Shown here piece after piece: positions 35,047 to 47,605 of a stretch of DNA of 64,000 nucleotides. The stretch lies in the NCBI GenBank assembly GCA_019925795.1, contig CM034312.1:78743528-78807527 (forward strand), written 5' to 3'. Below the pieces are notes generated by a model. It was not told the DNA's origin and made no database searches. It was given only the letters and a program-made list of their open reading frames with translations. The translations under genes were made by a program, and so were the position numbers. How positions within the stretch are numbered: the first letter of the stretch is position 1; each line of letters starts with the position of its first letter. This DNA comes from Dendrobium chrysotoxum. Its lineage: Eukaryota > Streptophyta > Magnoliopsida > Asparagales > Orchidaceae.

Positions 35047-38000
35047 TAATATCAGTGTTATATAGTGGTATGTAAGTAAATCTCCCTATTTTAAATTTAC
35101 ATGGGATTTTTTTTTCATCAAATTGAACATCCCCTAAATAAAAATAAAAATTTATTTGTAGGTTTTAACCAGCGAGATAAATTAGCAAGAGCATGTGGAG
35201 GTGAGTGAGAGTGAGGGGAGACGAGAGAAACTGCGAGAGGATTGAAGAGGGAGAGAGCGAGGAACATTGAGAGAGGGAGGGGAAGGTGGCAGATGGGAAA
35301 AAGGTTTGGAGAGGCGCAGCGAGGGCGAGGCTTGGTTGCTTAATTTAGAAGGTCACTGGCATGGAGCTTATCAAAGATGGTATGATGTCAAGTTTCTCCT
35401 CCTTTCCTTCTTTCTTCCCTTTATTCCTTGTCACTCTTCATCCATGAAGGAGATGCATGCTATGGGTTGATAACAAGAGTGTTTGCTAGAATTAGGTCTT
35501 TCCTTGACCTTTCGTCTTCTTTATGCAAGCTTAAAGGTTTGGGAAACCTATTTAAATCAAATAATATTTTATTAGTAATAACCTAAATAAATGTGTTTTA
35601 CTATTGCAAATATATCAATACTATTAAAATAGGATTTATATATCTAATGCCGCCTAGGCCGAATTTGACCGGTCTTACTGATCATAATGAGTCTAATTCA
35701 AAGCAAGTCGGCCAGTTAAAGATATTCAATTCACAACATAGATTAAGTTGTCAAAGTATATGATAATCTCACCAGCAAGATCAAGTTGCCAAAGTTATTT
35801 GGCATATTCCTTTCAGTAATTGGCGAACCATTACTTGATACCAAGATTCTTTGAAGTCTTCGAAGCTACTTGATATTTGGTTTCAAGATCACCTAATGTC
35901 ATCTAGGCTACTGGCTCAAATCTCAAGGCTACTAGCCAAAATTATCAAATGAATTCGACCATGTTGCAAAACTACTTGCCAGTCCAAAGTAAAACTGTTG
36001 AAGATTTAATCAAAACTCTTCAATTCTAAAGTTTACATTGACTTCACTTGGACCTATCCTTGGAATCCATCATGAGTTTGCTATTTAATTGTGAAGCTAC
36101 AAGTTAGCTAAATTTATTCATTTCACAGCAAACATTTGTTATGTAATTTTATTTATATTGCTTACATGCAGTTATTTCAGTAGTGTTGTGTCTCGACTGA
36201 AACATATGAATATGTTGTTTACATCAATCTTATTCGAGGTGAAGTATAACCCAATTACATGTGAATTGTGTAACCTTTATTGTAGTTCTTCTAAACATAA
36301 ATCCACATCAACCTTATGCGACTTAGATATATATTTAACTAGTAATGACCTAATTGCACGTGAGTTATGTGTTTCCTTACCTATCATGGAGACTTCATGA
36401 TGTAGAACCAAGTTAAAGCCCATAATAAGATCACAAATCAAGGTGCTGCATCAAGATTTGGACTATTTATCATGCCCAACTCTTCATGTAATCTTATAGA
36501 TGAGCTATAATCTCTTTGAAATCATTGAAGACTAATTAAGAAGTTTAATTTAAAATATTTTAATGGCTAAGTGGGTCATACCAATCAAGGATGTAATTTT
36601 TTTAAAATTAATTTATTTTAGGGCATCTTTACTTGCATTATTTGGTCATTCCTAATATTCATCTTTTTGAATATTTTATATTTTATTATTCTCCTTTTTT
36701 GTATTATGATAATGATTAATCAATGTCATATTATTTTATCATATTTGGATTCATTGAATAAAAATTACTTTTGCTTGTGTAAATTTTATGTGGAAAGGCT
36801 AGGTTGCAATTCCCTTAGGATTTTAGTATGTCCTTAGTTATTTCTTCTCACTCTTACTCCAATTTTCAGAGAAAGTTCTCATCTCTTAAACAACACCTCA
36901 GTCTTAGCTTCCCTTAATCTTGAATGCATTCAACCTTTTTAAAAACTCTATCAAACATTTCATCACATCCCTCATAAACTCCCAAGGCATCAACTCTTCA
37001 ATAACCCTAAAATATCCTAGCGAAAACCTTAATATGGAGACAATCTATGAGCAGCAAAATTATTTACAACTCTTTAATCACTAATTCAAAATCTACAAAA
37101 ATACCCAAATTAGTTCCCTAACTCCCAAAATTTTGATATGGAGTTCTCTTTCTTTTCTTCCAAGAAAATGTGCCCTTTTGATAGCCTAGAAGTTTCATCA
37201 AATCTGTCCAAATCCTGAATACCCGTTTCGCCACAACATAAATAACTCTTCCATCAGCATTCTAAGGAGACACCAATCAAGTGGTTACATTCATCATAAA
37301 ATTCTTATAAATCTTACAACACTTCAACTTGGCAGATATAAGAACTCTTAACAATCCACATCTACATCAATACCATCAATGATTAAATGAATAATGACAT
37401 CCACTACCCAGCAAACTTTAATTACAGATTAGTCACTAGTGGTAAATAATTACTCCACCTATACTCCTTTGCACATATCATATACATAGTTGGTGAATGT
37501 AATGAAAGACAATAAGTACTTCTGTTGACAGTCTCCTTTGTTCATGCAACTCTGTTTTTTCTATCCATCAAAATATTATGCTTTCCATAAGAACCACGAC
37601 CATGACACGAAATATTTCCATCTCTCCAATCTTACTGAGGAACTTATCAAAATTAGAAAGCTCAAGAAATTTGTACTAGTCAATCCTCGACGATGATCAG
37701 TAAATGAATAAGAAAGGAGGAATGAATCAATCGCTTCATAAGTCATTTATATAACACTAACCATTTCATGAAATATTTGTAGTAAGTTTTAGTATGAAAG
37801 TGAAGTATCCTTTATAAAATTTGTAGTTCATCTACTTTTTTTTTTGGAATGAAAGAGAGTTCTACGACATTTGCTTAATTTTCTTGTAGAAAAAATCGAG
37901 TTTTGTTTGAAAAGAAATGCTTTATAAAACTCATCTTTGATATTTAACTAAAAAGAACTCGTGGAACTTATCCATGGAACTGGGCAATGTACTTAGGACT

Positions 38001-38155
38001 CATCCAATAAGCTTGACAATATACTCGAGAAACTCATCATTGGAACTCAACAAGGTGCGTGTAAACTCTCTAAAAAGCCTTGACATTTGATAGTATTTCA
38101 AATCTTGAAGTCAATATTTATTTTGAAGTTGGCCTAATTACAAATTTAAAATATG
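35047..38155. repeat. 3.1-kb tandem duplication, unit B
   Basis: 3109 bp. The first ~300 bp differ from unit A by several percent (substitutions plus small indels), whereas the last ~600 bp differ by only about two bases. It begins with a copy of the MITE end (GTGTTATATAGTGGTATG, AAATCTCCCTATTTTAAA). Confidence 0.9.
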
Positions 38156-38199
38156 GGTTGATAGCAAGAGTGTTTGCTTGAATTAAGTCTTTCCTTGAT
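38154..38199. repeat. Remnant of a third unit
   Basis: TATGGGTTGATAGCAAGAG and following bases match unit positions from about 32316 on, so the first ~420 bp of a third unit were deleted, with TATG as microhomology. Homology stops after ~46 bp, where a LINE fragment begins. Confidence 0.75.
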
Positions 38200-38344
38200 A
38201 TAATCAAAGATGGTTTGATGGAGAAGTACAAAGAAAGTAAGAAGGATCTACATATGATATTTATTAATTTAGAGAAGACGTATGATGAAGTTCCAAGAGA
38301 AGTGCTCTAATGAATTTTAGAAAAGAAAGGAGTTGATAATACTT
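38200..38344 (+). mobile_element. Internal RTE reverse-transcriptase fragment
   Basis: GATGGAGAAGTA through GAAAGGAGTTGATAATA match the segment encoding FIDLEK-YDKVPRE and KKGV of the other RTE copies. It has neither 5' nor 3' ends, so it was left by rearrangement and not by insertion of a complete tail. Confidence 0.8.
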
Positions 38345-40480
38345 AAATATTTGACCCATGCTGTATTCTCGAACTGTTGAATTTATGAATCATTTGCTAC
38401 GATCGAAGCCCATGCGGGTTGTAGTATTTAACACTGTGCAGCATTCTCGGATATTTGTATTTGTAACTTTAACATATTTTTTGGAGCACATGTAAGAAGT
38501 TATTTTCAAATGTATTTTCACTATTATCGTAGCTTGTCACCTTCTGTTCGCTTGTAGAAGTAGGGTTGTGGATCCGGTGGCAAGGCATCATACTGTGATT
38601 ATTTGCCCGTTCTTTGTACAAGTAGACTGTCGTGTACTACTTATTGCTTTAGGTAGGTGAATTGTAGTGCACCAACGAATCTCCTGCTATGATTCATGGA
38701 GGCCTGCAGTTGTTGTATGTTGTTTGCCATTATTTTATAAGGGATCAATGTATTCGATTGACATTATATGGAGATTGGCTGCATGGGTGTCGTGGCCTCC
38801 ATTACTTGTTGTCTATTAGCACTCGTAGGCTTGTTGTGATTATGGCGAATCTTCTATTACCGCCAATAGGTGGTTCGTCATTATCTGCATGTGGATTGTT
38901 GTATAAGTGATAATCTTTCTACAATCACCTGTGGGCAAGCTGTAGTGTCTTCGGACATCTATATCCTTTCATCAATATTCTGAGATGAATGTGATAGGGA
39001 CTGCCACATGTTCTCGTATGGCATTTATGAAAAATATCATCATATTTGACTTTATTTCTTTTGGAGCTGAATGTGTCCAATTCTGCTTTGAAGCGAGTTC
39101 AGATCTGAGTCCAATTCAAGTTTAAGTCAGACATTATTTGATTTAAAATTGATTTTATGTTTGAATTATGTTCAAAGAAATTTCCAATTTTATGTTCAAG
39201 TCCCTTGTTGTTTATTGAAAATTTCGGTAGCCTCCCGGAGTCCCCTCCTCACGAGGGAAGGTAGGGAGGGCACTTGCCCTTTCAAACCCGCCCGGCCTGA
39301 AAGATAATCAACGACCGAGGGCTTCGGGACGTTGTCGGGTCCCGGAATTAGTCTTTGGAGGTCTTTATGATGATTGTTGATTGCTGATTGCAGATAATTG
39401 TTGATTGAGTGATTTTATTTAATTAAAAAAAACATATTTTGTATCCTCTCAAAAATCCGGCAACCTTCCAGCGTCCCCTCCCCTCGCGGGGAGGTTAGGG
39501 AGGGTACTTTCTCTTTCAATCTGCCCCGCCGGAAAAACAGTCAACGGCCAGGGACTTCAGGACATTGTCTGGTCCGGAATCGATCTTCAGAAGCTTTAAT
39601 TAACGAAGATTTGTCGCAGATCGAGTGGTTGCTGACAATTGGTTGCAGACCGAGTGGTTGTCGACGATTGGTTACAGATCGAGTGGTTGCCGACGATTGG
39701 TTGTAGATCGAGTGGTTGCCGATGCTTGGTTTGAAAAATCCTCTCATCTCTCTCTTTTTTATTTCATTTTATTTTATTAAAATAATAATATATATTTATT
39801 ATAATCTAATATAATATCTATATTATTATATACATATTATAATAACTATAAATATATAATATAATATAAATAAAGAGAGGGAGGGGAGAATAGGAAGAGC
39901 CCGATCGGGAGCAGGGACGGACACGGCCAAGCGTCGGGTTGGACTCGGCGGCGTGGATTCGACCGCTGGGGTTGGAGGAGTCGGACGGCGGCGTGGCAGC
40001 AGGCGTTGGAGTTGGGCCGGAAGAGGCGGCGGCCGGTTGCAGAGCACGGCAATGACAGACGGCTAGGGCTTCGGCTCGGACGAAGGTCGGGTTGGCAAGA
40101 TCGGAGAAGGTGGAAGCAGGAGCCGGTGTCGGGCCGGGCTCAGAGAAGGAAGCACGGCGGCGAAGGTCGACGGTTTTCAGCGGGTTTGAGACGTCGGCGG
40201 GCTTCGACGGGAATAGCGAAAGGTAAGTTTCGGAACTTGATTTCTTCCTTCTCTGTGTGCCTCTGGTTCTGAGATAGTAAAAATGAAAATGGGGAGGGTT
40301 TCGATTGTTTTGTGCCGTGAGGAGCGAACGTGGGATCGTTGGGAGCAGTTGGCGTGCGATCGTGGGCTTGCGTGGCTTCTTCGTGTGGGCTGGTCGACAG
40401 TTATAGGTCAACATTCACATGGGAAAATTATTCAAATAACAACTTGCTCGACAACTTGCTCCTGGTGGATTGTCCAAGAA
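38345..40480. mobile_element. Non-coding family X, member X3 (partial)
   Basis: From ~38395 it shares ordered blocks with X2 at 55.8-58.1 kb: GCCCATGCGGGTTGTA, CTTCTGTTCGCTTG, GTGGATCCGGTGGC, AGACTGTCGTG, ACGAATCTCCTGCT and AATTTCGGTAGC. X2 has about 1.4 kb more between these blocks, so X3 is internally deleted. A ~130-bp direct repeat (39228-39350 and 39452-39585) carries a C-rich/G-rich hairpin. After an AT-rich gap comes a GC-rich stretch (39880-40240) with frames on both strands but no protein motif. The member ends somewhere before 40.5 kb. Confidence 0.5.
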
Positions 40481-41688
40481 GAATAGCTGCCTTAGTGCCT
40501 TGATAGCATCTCTGGAGGTATAATAAACATAGTTTAACTGATGCTCTCATAGGTTTATAAACAAGTCAATGTTTTATTAAGATAACTGTGACACCTTCAA
40601 CTTGCTCTTTCGATACTCAGCCTACTCCTAGTCAGCCACCCTTGGCGGATCATAATGAAATACTTCTTTCAATTATATACTTTATTTTCTAAGCCAAACA
40701 TTTTTATATACATGGTGGAAAACATTATAATGCCCCTATGAAGGCTTTAATATTAAACATAAACTTAAATAAATTTGAACCCTATTTCATCTTTCATCTG
40801 CAGAAAAATAACAAAAGAGACCATCCTGTCAAAGGAATTTGACATCACCTATGTTGGTACTAAGCAGTATAAGTCAAGAATCTTTGCTACCTAAGAAAGA
40901 AAGAAAGTTATAAGTCAAGTCAAATATATTCTCAATAAAGCAGAATTCATCCTTCTTCAGTGTGGTTGGCAGCTTGCAAGTGAAATCTTTGCCAAATTCC
41001 ATCTCTCAGTGCAATGACTTTAGGTTGGTTACAAGCAAAGAGAAAATCTATACAAGAATTCTAAAAGAGATTAATGAAAATCTATACAAGAATTCTAAAT
41101 AACATATGAAAATCTATACAACAATCAACAGTTAGAATAGTCTTTTCAAAAAAAAAAAAAAAAAAGGATTAATGAAAATCTATACAAGAATTCTAAAAGA
41201 GATTCATCATTATATCAAGGAGCATATATATAAAAAGAAAATAAAATAAAACTAAATATTTCTAAAGATAACTTCATTTTTTGCAAGGAAAAATATTAAG
41301 GATGACTTTTCTTTTGTAGGAGGATGGATTCAAGGAATTAGTGAGTTCTCAAATTTGGCAATAAGCAATGACATAGCTGCTCCTAGCAATGTGTGGATAA
41401 TAGGATCAAGAATAACATATTTAGAAATGATCTGTGATGAGTCAAGTGACAAAGCTAAAATTCGACATAGCCACCAAATTGACTCATCAAAGAAAATTTT
41501 GAATTTCCTCAAAAAGATGACTTCATCTTTCAATTCTACTTCTTGCCTTTGAAATAATATGAAGATGACCACATAGAACAACAAACCTCTCCATTAAGTC
41601 GCTCCAGTGAATTTATCAGCTTCTCCAAAAATTTGAAGCTCAAGGACTCTCTTACTAATTTTTGTGTTCTCAAGCTCAAGGTCGCCTT
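40481..41688. other. Non-coding DNA with short repeated motif
   Basis: AATCTATACAAGAATTCTAA occurs three times between about 41043 and 41200, with an A18 run between the copies. The rest shows no gene. Confidence 0.5.
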
Positions 41689-42593
41689 TAGGGCTGCAAG
41701 CGAACCAAATGTTCGACGAGCTACTCGATGCTCGGTTCGATTAAAGCTCGTTTGTGATCATTTAACTAACTAAACAAACAAACTTGAACAACAGTTTAAA
41801 TACTCGATCCTTAAATAGACAAGCTTAAACACTAATGTGTTCGGTTCATTTATGTTCATGAACAACATCATTTGAATTTCGTGAACAAGCTCGACATTAA
41901 GCTCGATAAAAAGCTTGATTCATGTTCGATTTAGAACTCGTGAATAAGCCGATAAAAACTCGATTAATATTTAATTATAAAATTGATAAATATACATAAT
42001 ATAAATATCAACATGTTTTATTTTATATGATGTATTTATTTTGATAGTGTGTTTTATAGGATATATTTATTCTGATAGTGTATTTTTGTGATTCTAACAG
42101 AACCATTGAAGTATTTTTACGAACGTAGAAGATAATCTTTCAGCTGTTGTACCAAATGGAGAGAAATGCAACAGGTAAGCTTCATTTGAAAATATATTTA
42201 TATAGATTAATCATATTTTCATTTTAAATAAACAACTGCTTTTATTATAAATTTAATTTCATGAACAAGAGATATTTCACATTTGTCTATATTTGCTAGA
42301 TTGTTTGTTTAAGATGTTCATGAACAAATTTAAGGTTTGTTTGTTCAATAGATTATTTGCTAAATATGTTCACGAACATAGCTCGTTAGGCTTGTTTGTT
42401 TAATGCTCGATAAGCACTAAACATGAACCGAACATGAACCAAACATGAACACCCTTAAATTAAACGAACCAAACATGAATACAAATAATAAAGCTCGAAT
42501 CAAACACGAACCAAACTTGAATATGCTAATGATAAACGAACTCAAACATGAACACTCACATGCTCGGCTCGGCTCAGTTCATTTGCAGCTCTA
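41689..42593. mobile_element. hAT-type MITE with perfect 8-bp target duplication
   Basis: GTCGCCTT at 41681-41688 and 42594-42601 flank a 905-bp element with ends TAGGGCTGCAAGCGAACC and the complement of TAGAGCTGCAAATGAAC. Subterminal sequence is full of GCTCG, GAACATGAACC and AAGCTCG words. Non-coding. Confidence 0.9.
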
Positions 42594-42658
42594 GTCGCCT
42601 TGAAAGGTGAGTGCCATTATCTTCATTGATTCAAGATCTTTTGAGTATATTATCAAAC

Positions 42659-42745
42659 TTACTCATTATAACTAAAGCAATTTGTTTGACACTCAGCAAC
42701 TTCCAACTTACTCATTATAACTAAAGTAATTTGTATAACACTGCC
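42659..42745. repeat. ~54-bp tandem repeat split by a LINE
   Basis: TTACTCATTATAACTAAAG.AATTTGT occurs at 42659 and 42712. The first copy continues to CACTCAGCAACTTCC; the second is cut at AACACT by the LINE, and CAGCAACTTCAAAC resumes after it at about 45929. Confidence 0.7.
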
Positions 42746-45700
42746 GTTGTTAGGTCCCAAGTCCTGGATGAGAAAAGTGGAGGGTTGCGTTAGGTAGTCG
42801 ACAGCCAGCGTAAAACTTTGTTGAATAATTATGACATGAATCCTTTAATAAATTGTGTTAATACTAGGGCGTTCCCTGGAAGCGACGGCTATATGGCCGG
42901 AATATAGTGACAAGTGTGCAAGGGCCGCTGCACCGACGCCTGGGTGTAGTGTTAAATAGGCAAAGGTTCCCACCCAAGGACGGATGTGGGCAAAGAACCA
43001 AGTCCATGAAACTAAAATTAGGATAGGAACTTAGAATATAGGTTCCCTTACTGGAAAATTAATATAATTAATAGATATTATGATTCATAGGAAGTTAAAT
43101 ATTCTGTGCATTCAGGAAACTAAATCGGTTGGAGAGAAAGCTAAGGAAATTGATAGTTTATGATTTGATCTTTGGTATTCGGGTAGGAGTCGGACTAAAA
43201 ATGGTGTAGGTGTGATTATAGATAAGAGTTTGAAGGACAATGTTATAAAAATTAATAGAATTGGAGATAGAATTATAGCTTTAAAGATTGTTGTTGATGC
43301 TAAGATTATTAATATTATAAGTGCTTATGCTCCTCAAGTAGGTTTAGATATGTGTTCAAAATTAAAATTTTGGAATGACTTAGAAGAATTAATACAAAAG
43401 ATATCTTTTGAAAAAAAAGTTTTTATTGGAGGAGATTTAAATGAACATGCTGGTAGAGAGGTAGATGATTTTAAAAGCATTCATGGTGGCTATGGATTTG
43501 GAACGATTAATGAAGGTGGCAAGACTATATTAGATTTTTCATTAGCTTATGATTTTTAATTGCTAATATCTTATTTAAGAAAAGAGATGAGCATCTCATC
43601 ACTTATAAGAATGGATATAGTAAAACTCAGATTGATTATTGTCTTATAAGAAAATTAGAAATTGCAAAAATTGTAAAGTTATTCCGAGTGAAAGTTTATG
43701 TACCCAACATCGCTTATTAGTTTTAGACTTTAAGATAAAGGGGCAGAAAATAAAAAATAAAATAAAGCGATGTGCTAAGATTAGATGAGGGCATTTAAAG
43801 AAATATTAACAAAAATCTTTTTGAGAGTAAGATTTTAGATCTTAAGATTTTGTCTGTGCATAAGGATATTAATGTTATGTGGGAAAAAGTAGCTAGTGAT
43901 ATTAAGAATATTGCAAAAGATGTGCTTGGAGTATCAAAGGAAAAACTCCTAATAATAAAAATAGTTGGTGGTGGAATTCAAATGTGCAAGAAAAGATAAA
44001 AAATAAGAAGATTTATTATAATAATTGGTTTAGATGTAAAAATTCTGATAATTGGGAAATATATAAAGAGGCACGTAAGGAATCTAAGAAAGCAATATGC
44101 GATGCAAAGAACTTAGCTTTTAATGATTTATATAATAGATTAGAAACTAAAGAGGGAGAAATATATATGTATAAGGTAGCCAAGCAAAGAGATAGGAGTA
44201 GTAAGGATTTAGTTCAAGGATGAAGATCAAAAGCTAAGTTCTTTGCATTGCTTGTTCAAACGAAGTATATTAAGGATGAAGATCAAAAAGTGCTTTTCTT
44301 GGAAGATGATATTCAACAAAGGTGGATGAGTTATTTTGCTAAACTTTTTAATGAAGATTGTGAGAATACGATTGACTTTAGTGACCTTAGCACCTTAAAT
44401 GAAAATAAAGATTTCTGTTTTTATCAGCGTATTAGTAAAACCGAAGTTAGAGAGGCTTTAAAGAAAATGAAGTGTGGAAAAGCTGTTGGACCTGATGATA
44501 TTCCAATAGAGATGTGGAAATGCTTAGGAGATGAAGGAATATCTTAGCTTACTAAACTTTTTAATACTATTTTGAAGACTAAAAAGATGCCAGATGTGTG
44601 GAGAATGAGTGTGTTGATTCCTATTTTTAAGAATAAAGGTGATGCTCAAGATTGTGCGAATTAAGAGGAATTAAGTTAATGTGTCATACTTTAAAACTAT
44701 GGGAGCGAGTTATGGAGCGTAGGTTGTGGCGTGATACTAATGTTTCTCAAAATCAATTTGGATTCATGCCGGGTAGGTCTACTATGGATGCCATACATTT
44801 ATTGAGAGCTTTGATTGAGAAATATAGAGAGAATAAGGAGGACCTACATATGTTATTTATTGATTTAGAGAAAGCATATGATAAAGTTCCAAGAGAAGTG
44901 CTATGGAGAGTTCTTTAAAAGAAAGGAGTTAATAATGCTTATATTCAAATCATTAAAGATATGTATGCAGGGGCTATTACTTGTGTTCAAACACAAGGTG
45001 GTTTGACCAAGTATTTTCCTATTTCGGTTGGATTACATCAAGGATCAGCCTTAAGCCCATATCTTTTTGCTTTAGTCATGGATGTTCTCACTGGTCATTT
45101 GCAAGAGGATGTACCTTGGTGTATGCTTTTTGCTGATGATATTCTTCTTGTTGATAAGACTAGAGAGGGAGTGGAAGGAAAACTTGATATATGGAGGTCA
45201 ACCTTAGAGTCTAAAGGTTTTCGCTTGAGTAGATCTAAAACTGAATATATGGAGTGTAATTTTAATAGTAATAGACCTAGTGGGGGGATTGTGACTTTGG
45301 GTGATTAAGTCATTAATAAGAGTACACGTTTTAGATATCTTGGATCTATTGTTTAGAGTGATGGTGAAATAGATGGGGATATTATCATTAGAATTCAAGT
45401 TGGATGGTTGAAGTGGAGGAATGCATCGGGCTTGTTGTGTGATAGAAAAGTCCCCCTCAAACTTAAGGGAAAGTTCTATAAGAGGGTTGTGAGACCTGCA
45501 ATGCTTTATGGTGCAGAATGCTGGCCATTAAAAGAGAAGCATAATACTAAGTTAAGTGTTGCAGAGATGAGGATGCTCAGGCAGATCAGTGGCTTTACCC
45601 TTAGAGACATGATACGAAATGAGCATATACGTGAAAAGGTTGGAGTAGCTCCAGTGGAAGATAAGATTAGAGAGAGTCGCCTTAGATGGTTTGGTCACAT

Positions 45701-45926
45701 AAAAAGGCGGCCGTCCAATGACCCGGTTAGGAAAGTAGATGTATTAGATTCGACTTATGTTAAGAAAGGTAGAGGTAGACCTAAAAAGACTTGGTTAGAA
45801 AATATTAGAAATGATATTTCTTTATTAGACTTAAACGAGAGTTTGACTTTTAACAGACACAATGGAGACAAAGGATTCATGTAGCCGACCCCACATAGTG
45901 GGACAAAAGGCTTGTTGTTGTTGTTG
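42746..45926 (+). mobile_element. Near full-length RTE-type LINE with premature stops
   Basis: Leader (GTCCCAAGTCCTGGATGAG, AGTCGACAGCCAGCG), AP endonuclease (about 43015-43560; IISAYAPQVG and GGDLNEHAGREVDDF), linker, reverse transcriptase (about 44240-45310; AVGPDDIPIEMW, NQFGFMPGRSTMDAIHLLR, FIDLEKAYDKVPREV, HQGSALSPYLFALVMD and the catalytic LFADDILLVD), C-terminal region (45408-45884; MLYGAECWPLK, RLRWFGHIKRR, GRGRPKKTW) and tail CATGTAGCCGACCCCACATA with TTG repeats. A copia- or gypsy-like integrase is absent, as expected. Several in-frame stops and at least one frameshift (43558) make it inactive. No clear target duplication. Confidence 0.93.
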
Positions 45927-46775
45927 TCAGCAACTTCAAACTAGATACATGAGCAGATCCCCTATGTTAGCTTAAACCTCATGATTAACATCCTTTCCTT
46001 CTCCTTTCGAACTAGTGGAGACATCATTATATTCATTAGCACCTACAGTTGATTGCTTTTGGGAAGTTGGCAATTTGCTCATTCATAGAATTTGGCAACT
46101 TGCTAGGCGCTGTTAAGGTTTCACTCATAAGTTGCTTCATCAAATTCATCTAGGATGATCCAATAAAATAGAGTTGCAACTGATCTATGTTTATGGGATG
46201 GTTGTTTGAAGAATGCCACTTGTTATGGACACCTTAACAACGACTTCATCTTTCTTACCTATGTAGCCTCCTCATTTTCTACTCTTTAGTTTTCTTATAA
46301 GGAGTTGCAAAAGAAGTCTTACTAACAATTTTACAATTTTTTTGCTTCTTATAGCTCTCCAGTAAAATTCTAATGTCTTCTTGACCAATAAAATCCTTGA
46401 TTTCTTTATATTTCAATGTATGAGAAAGTTAACTCATGATCTTTAGAAGGAAGTCATATAGTAGTTATAGACTAGAAGCATTCAATATATTGAGTACATG
46501 TCAAGTCCACATAATTAGTCATGGTCAATGTGACAGTTCATCAAGAATTTCTTTGTGGGTCGTTTCTTGATTTTTTTTTCATTTTTTCTAATTATGTGAA
46601 AGTTAAGGCAAGATCATTAGAAGAAATTTATGAAGTATTTATAGGCTGCAAGTAGTCATTATTTTGATCACATGTCAAATCCTCATAATTAGTCATGATC
46701 AATATGACAACTCATCAAGATTATTATTTTATTCTCTTCTTCTATTATGAATTACATCAAAGAGATGAGAGAATT
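45927..46775. repeat. Unassigned DNA with a ~174-bp tandem duplication
   Basis: CATGTCAA.TCC.CATAATTAGTCATG and CAATRTGACA...TCATCAAGA occur at 46497 and 46671. The alignable units are about 46422-46595 and 46596-46730. On the minus strand parts read like decayed coding sequence (EIKDFIGQEDIRILLESYKK at about 46400), possibly from an old TE; unproven. Confidence 0.45.
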
Positions 46776-47380
46776 AGTAAATTAAATAGATACCTTGCAT
46801 AGGCCTATCTAGATTGGTCTCATCGATTAAAATAAATTGAGTTCAATACAAGTCGACCAACTAAATTCAATTAATTTAACACGAAGAAATCACCAAATAT
46901 ATAATGATCTCACAGCGAGTTCGGTTACCAATGTTATTTAGCATAATCCTTGGTACCGAGATCATTGAAGTTGCCAAAGATATTTGCTCAAATCATTAAT
47001 GCTCCTCACCCAAGTTGTCACTTGACTTCACCAAGACTTCCAAAGATAGTCATTACCTCTAAGACTTCATTGGAACTTATTGTGTCCGAGTGAAGTCAAC
47101 AATGACTTTACTTGAACTAAGTTTTCTTACAACAGTTATTTGCTTGTTACGTGATTTACTTTTATATAACCTTTCTTTTAGCATTATGCCTCAATCTAAA
47201 TCTATAAATAGGGGGTCATAGGGTGTGCTTAACATATCAAATCATTTACATCAGTTTTATACTTTTTGGTAATCTAGTGAATTCCTCTCTACAAGTTCTC
47301 TGTAGCTCTCTCTCTCTCTCTTTTTCTCTTTAGCTTGATTTATTTTATTAGTAAAATTTTAGTTTCACTTAGAGGCAAAT
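46776..47380 (+). other. LTR-like promoter region upstream of SIRB
   Basis: This resembles 32.49-33.07 kb of tandem unit A in general layout (CAAGTCGACCAACTAAA vs CAAGTCGGCCAGTTAAA, GATAATCTCACcAGC, CAAAGTTATTT, CTTCACTTG) and ends with TATAAATAGGGGG (47210), a (CT)n run and a T-rich end. It could be a solo LTR, or a stretch of one, now lying next to the SIRB 5' end. Exact ends were not found. Confidence 0.35.
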
Positions 47381-47605
47381 TTGGATCCAACACTCCATAT
47401 ATTTTTTTAACTCTTTACCTCAAACTAATTTCTGCCTTGCCAAGTGGCACTGTAAGATAAATTTCCTTTAATTCGTCATTTCTTTTTCTCTTATGCATGG
47501 ATGATCAGCGACCTGTATATTCAAAGCCTTTCACTGTGACTTGGGAAGCTGCATATGAGAAGATTGACCTAGTAGAGTAACCAGTGTAGACCCTAGAAAT
47601 CAGAG

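Noticed and set aside
39818..40414. 198-codon minus-strand Pro/Ala-rich frame and an overlapping Arg-rich plus frame
   Set aside because: Both come from the GC-rich end of X3, where stop codons are rare. No domain and no codon signal distinguish them.
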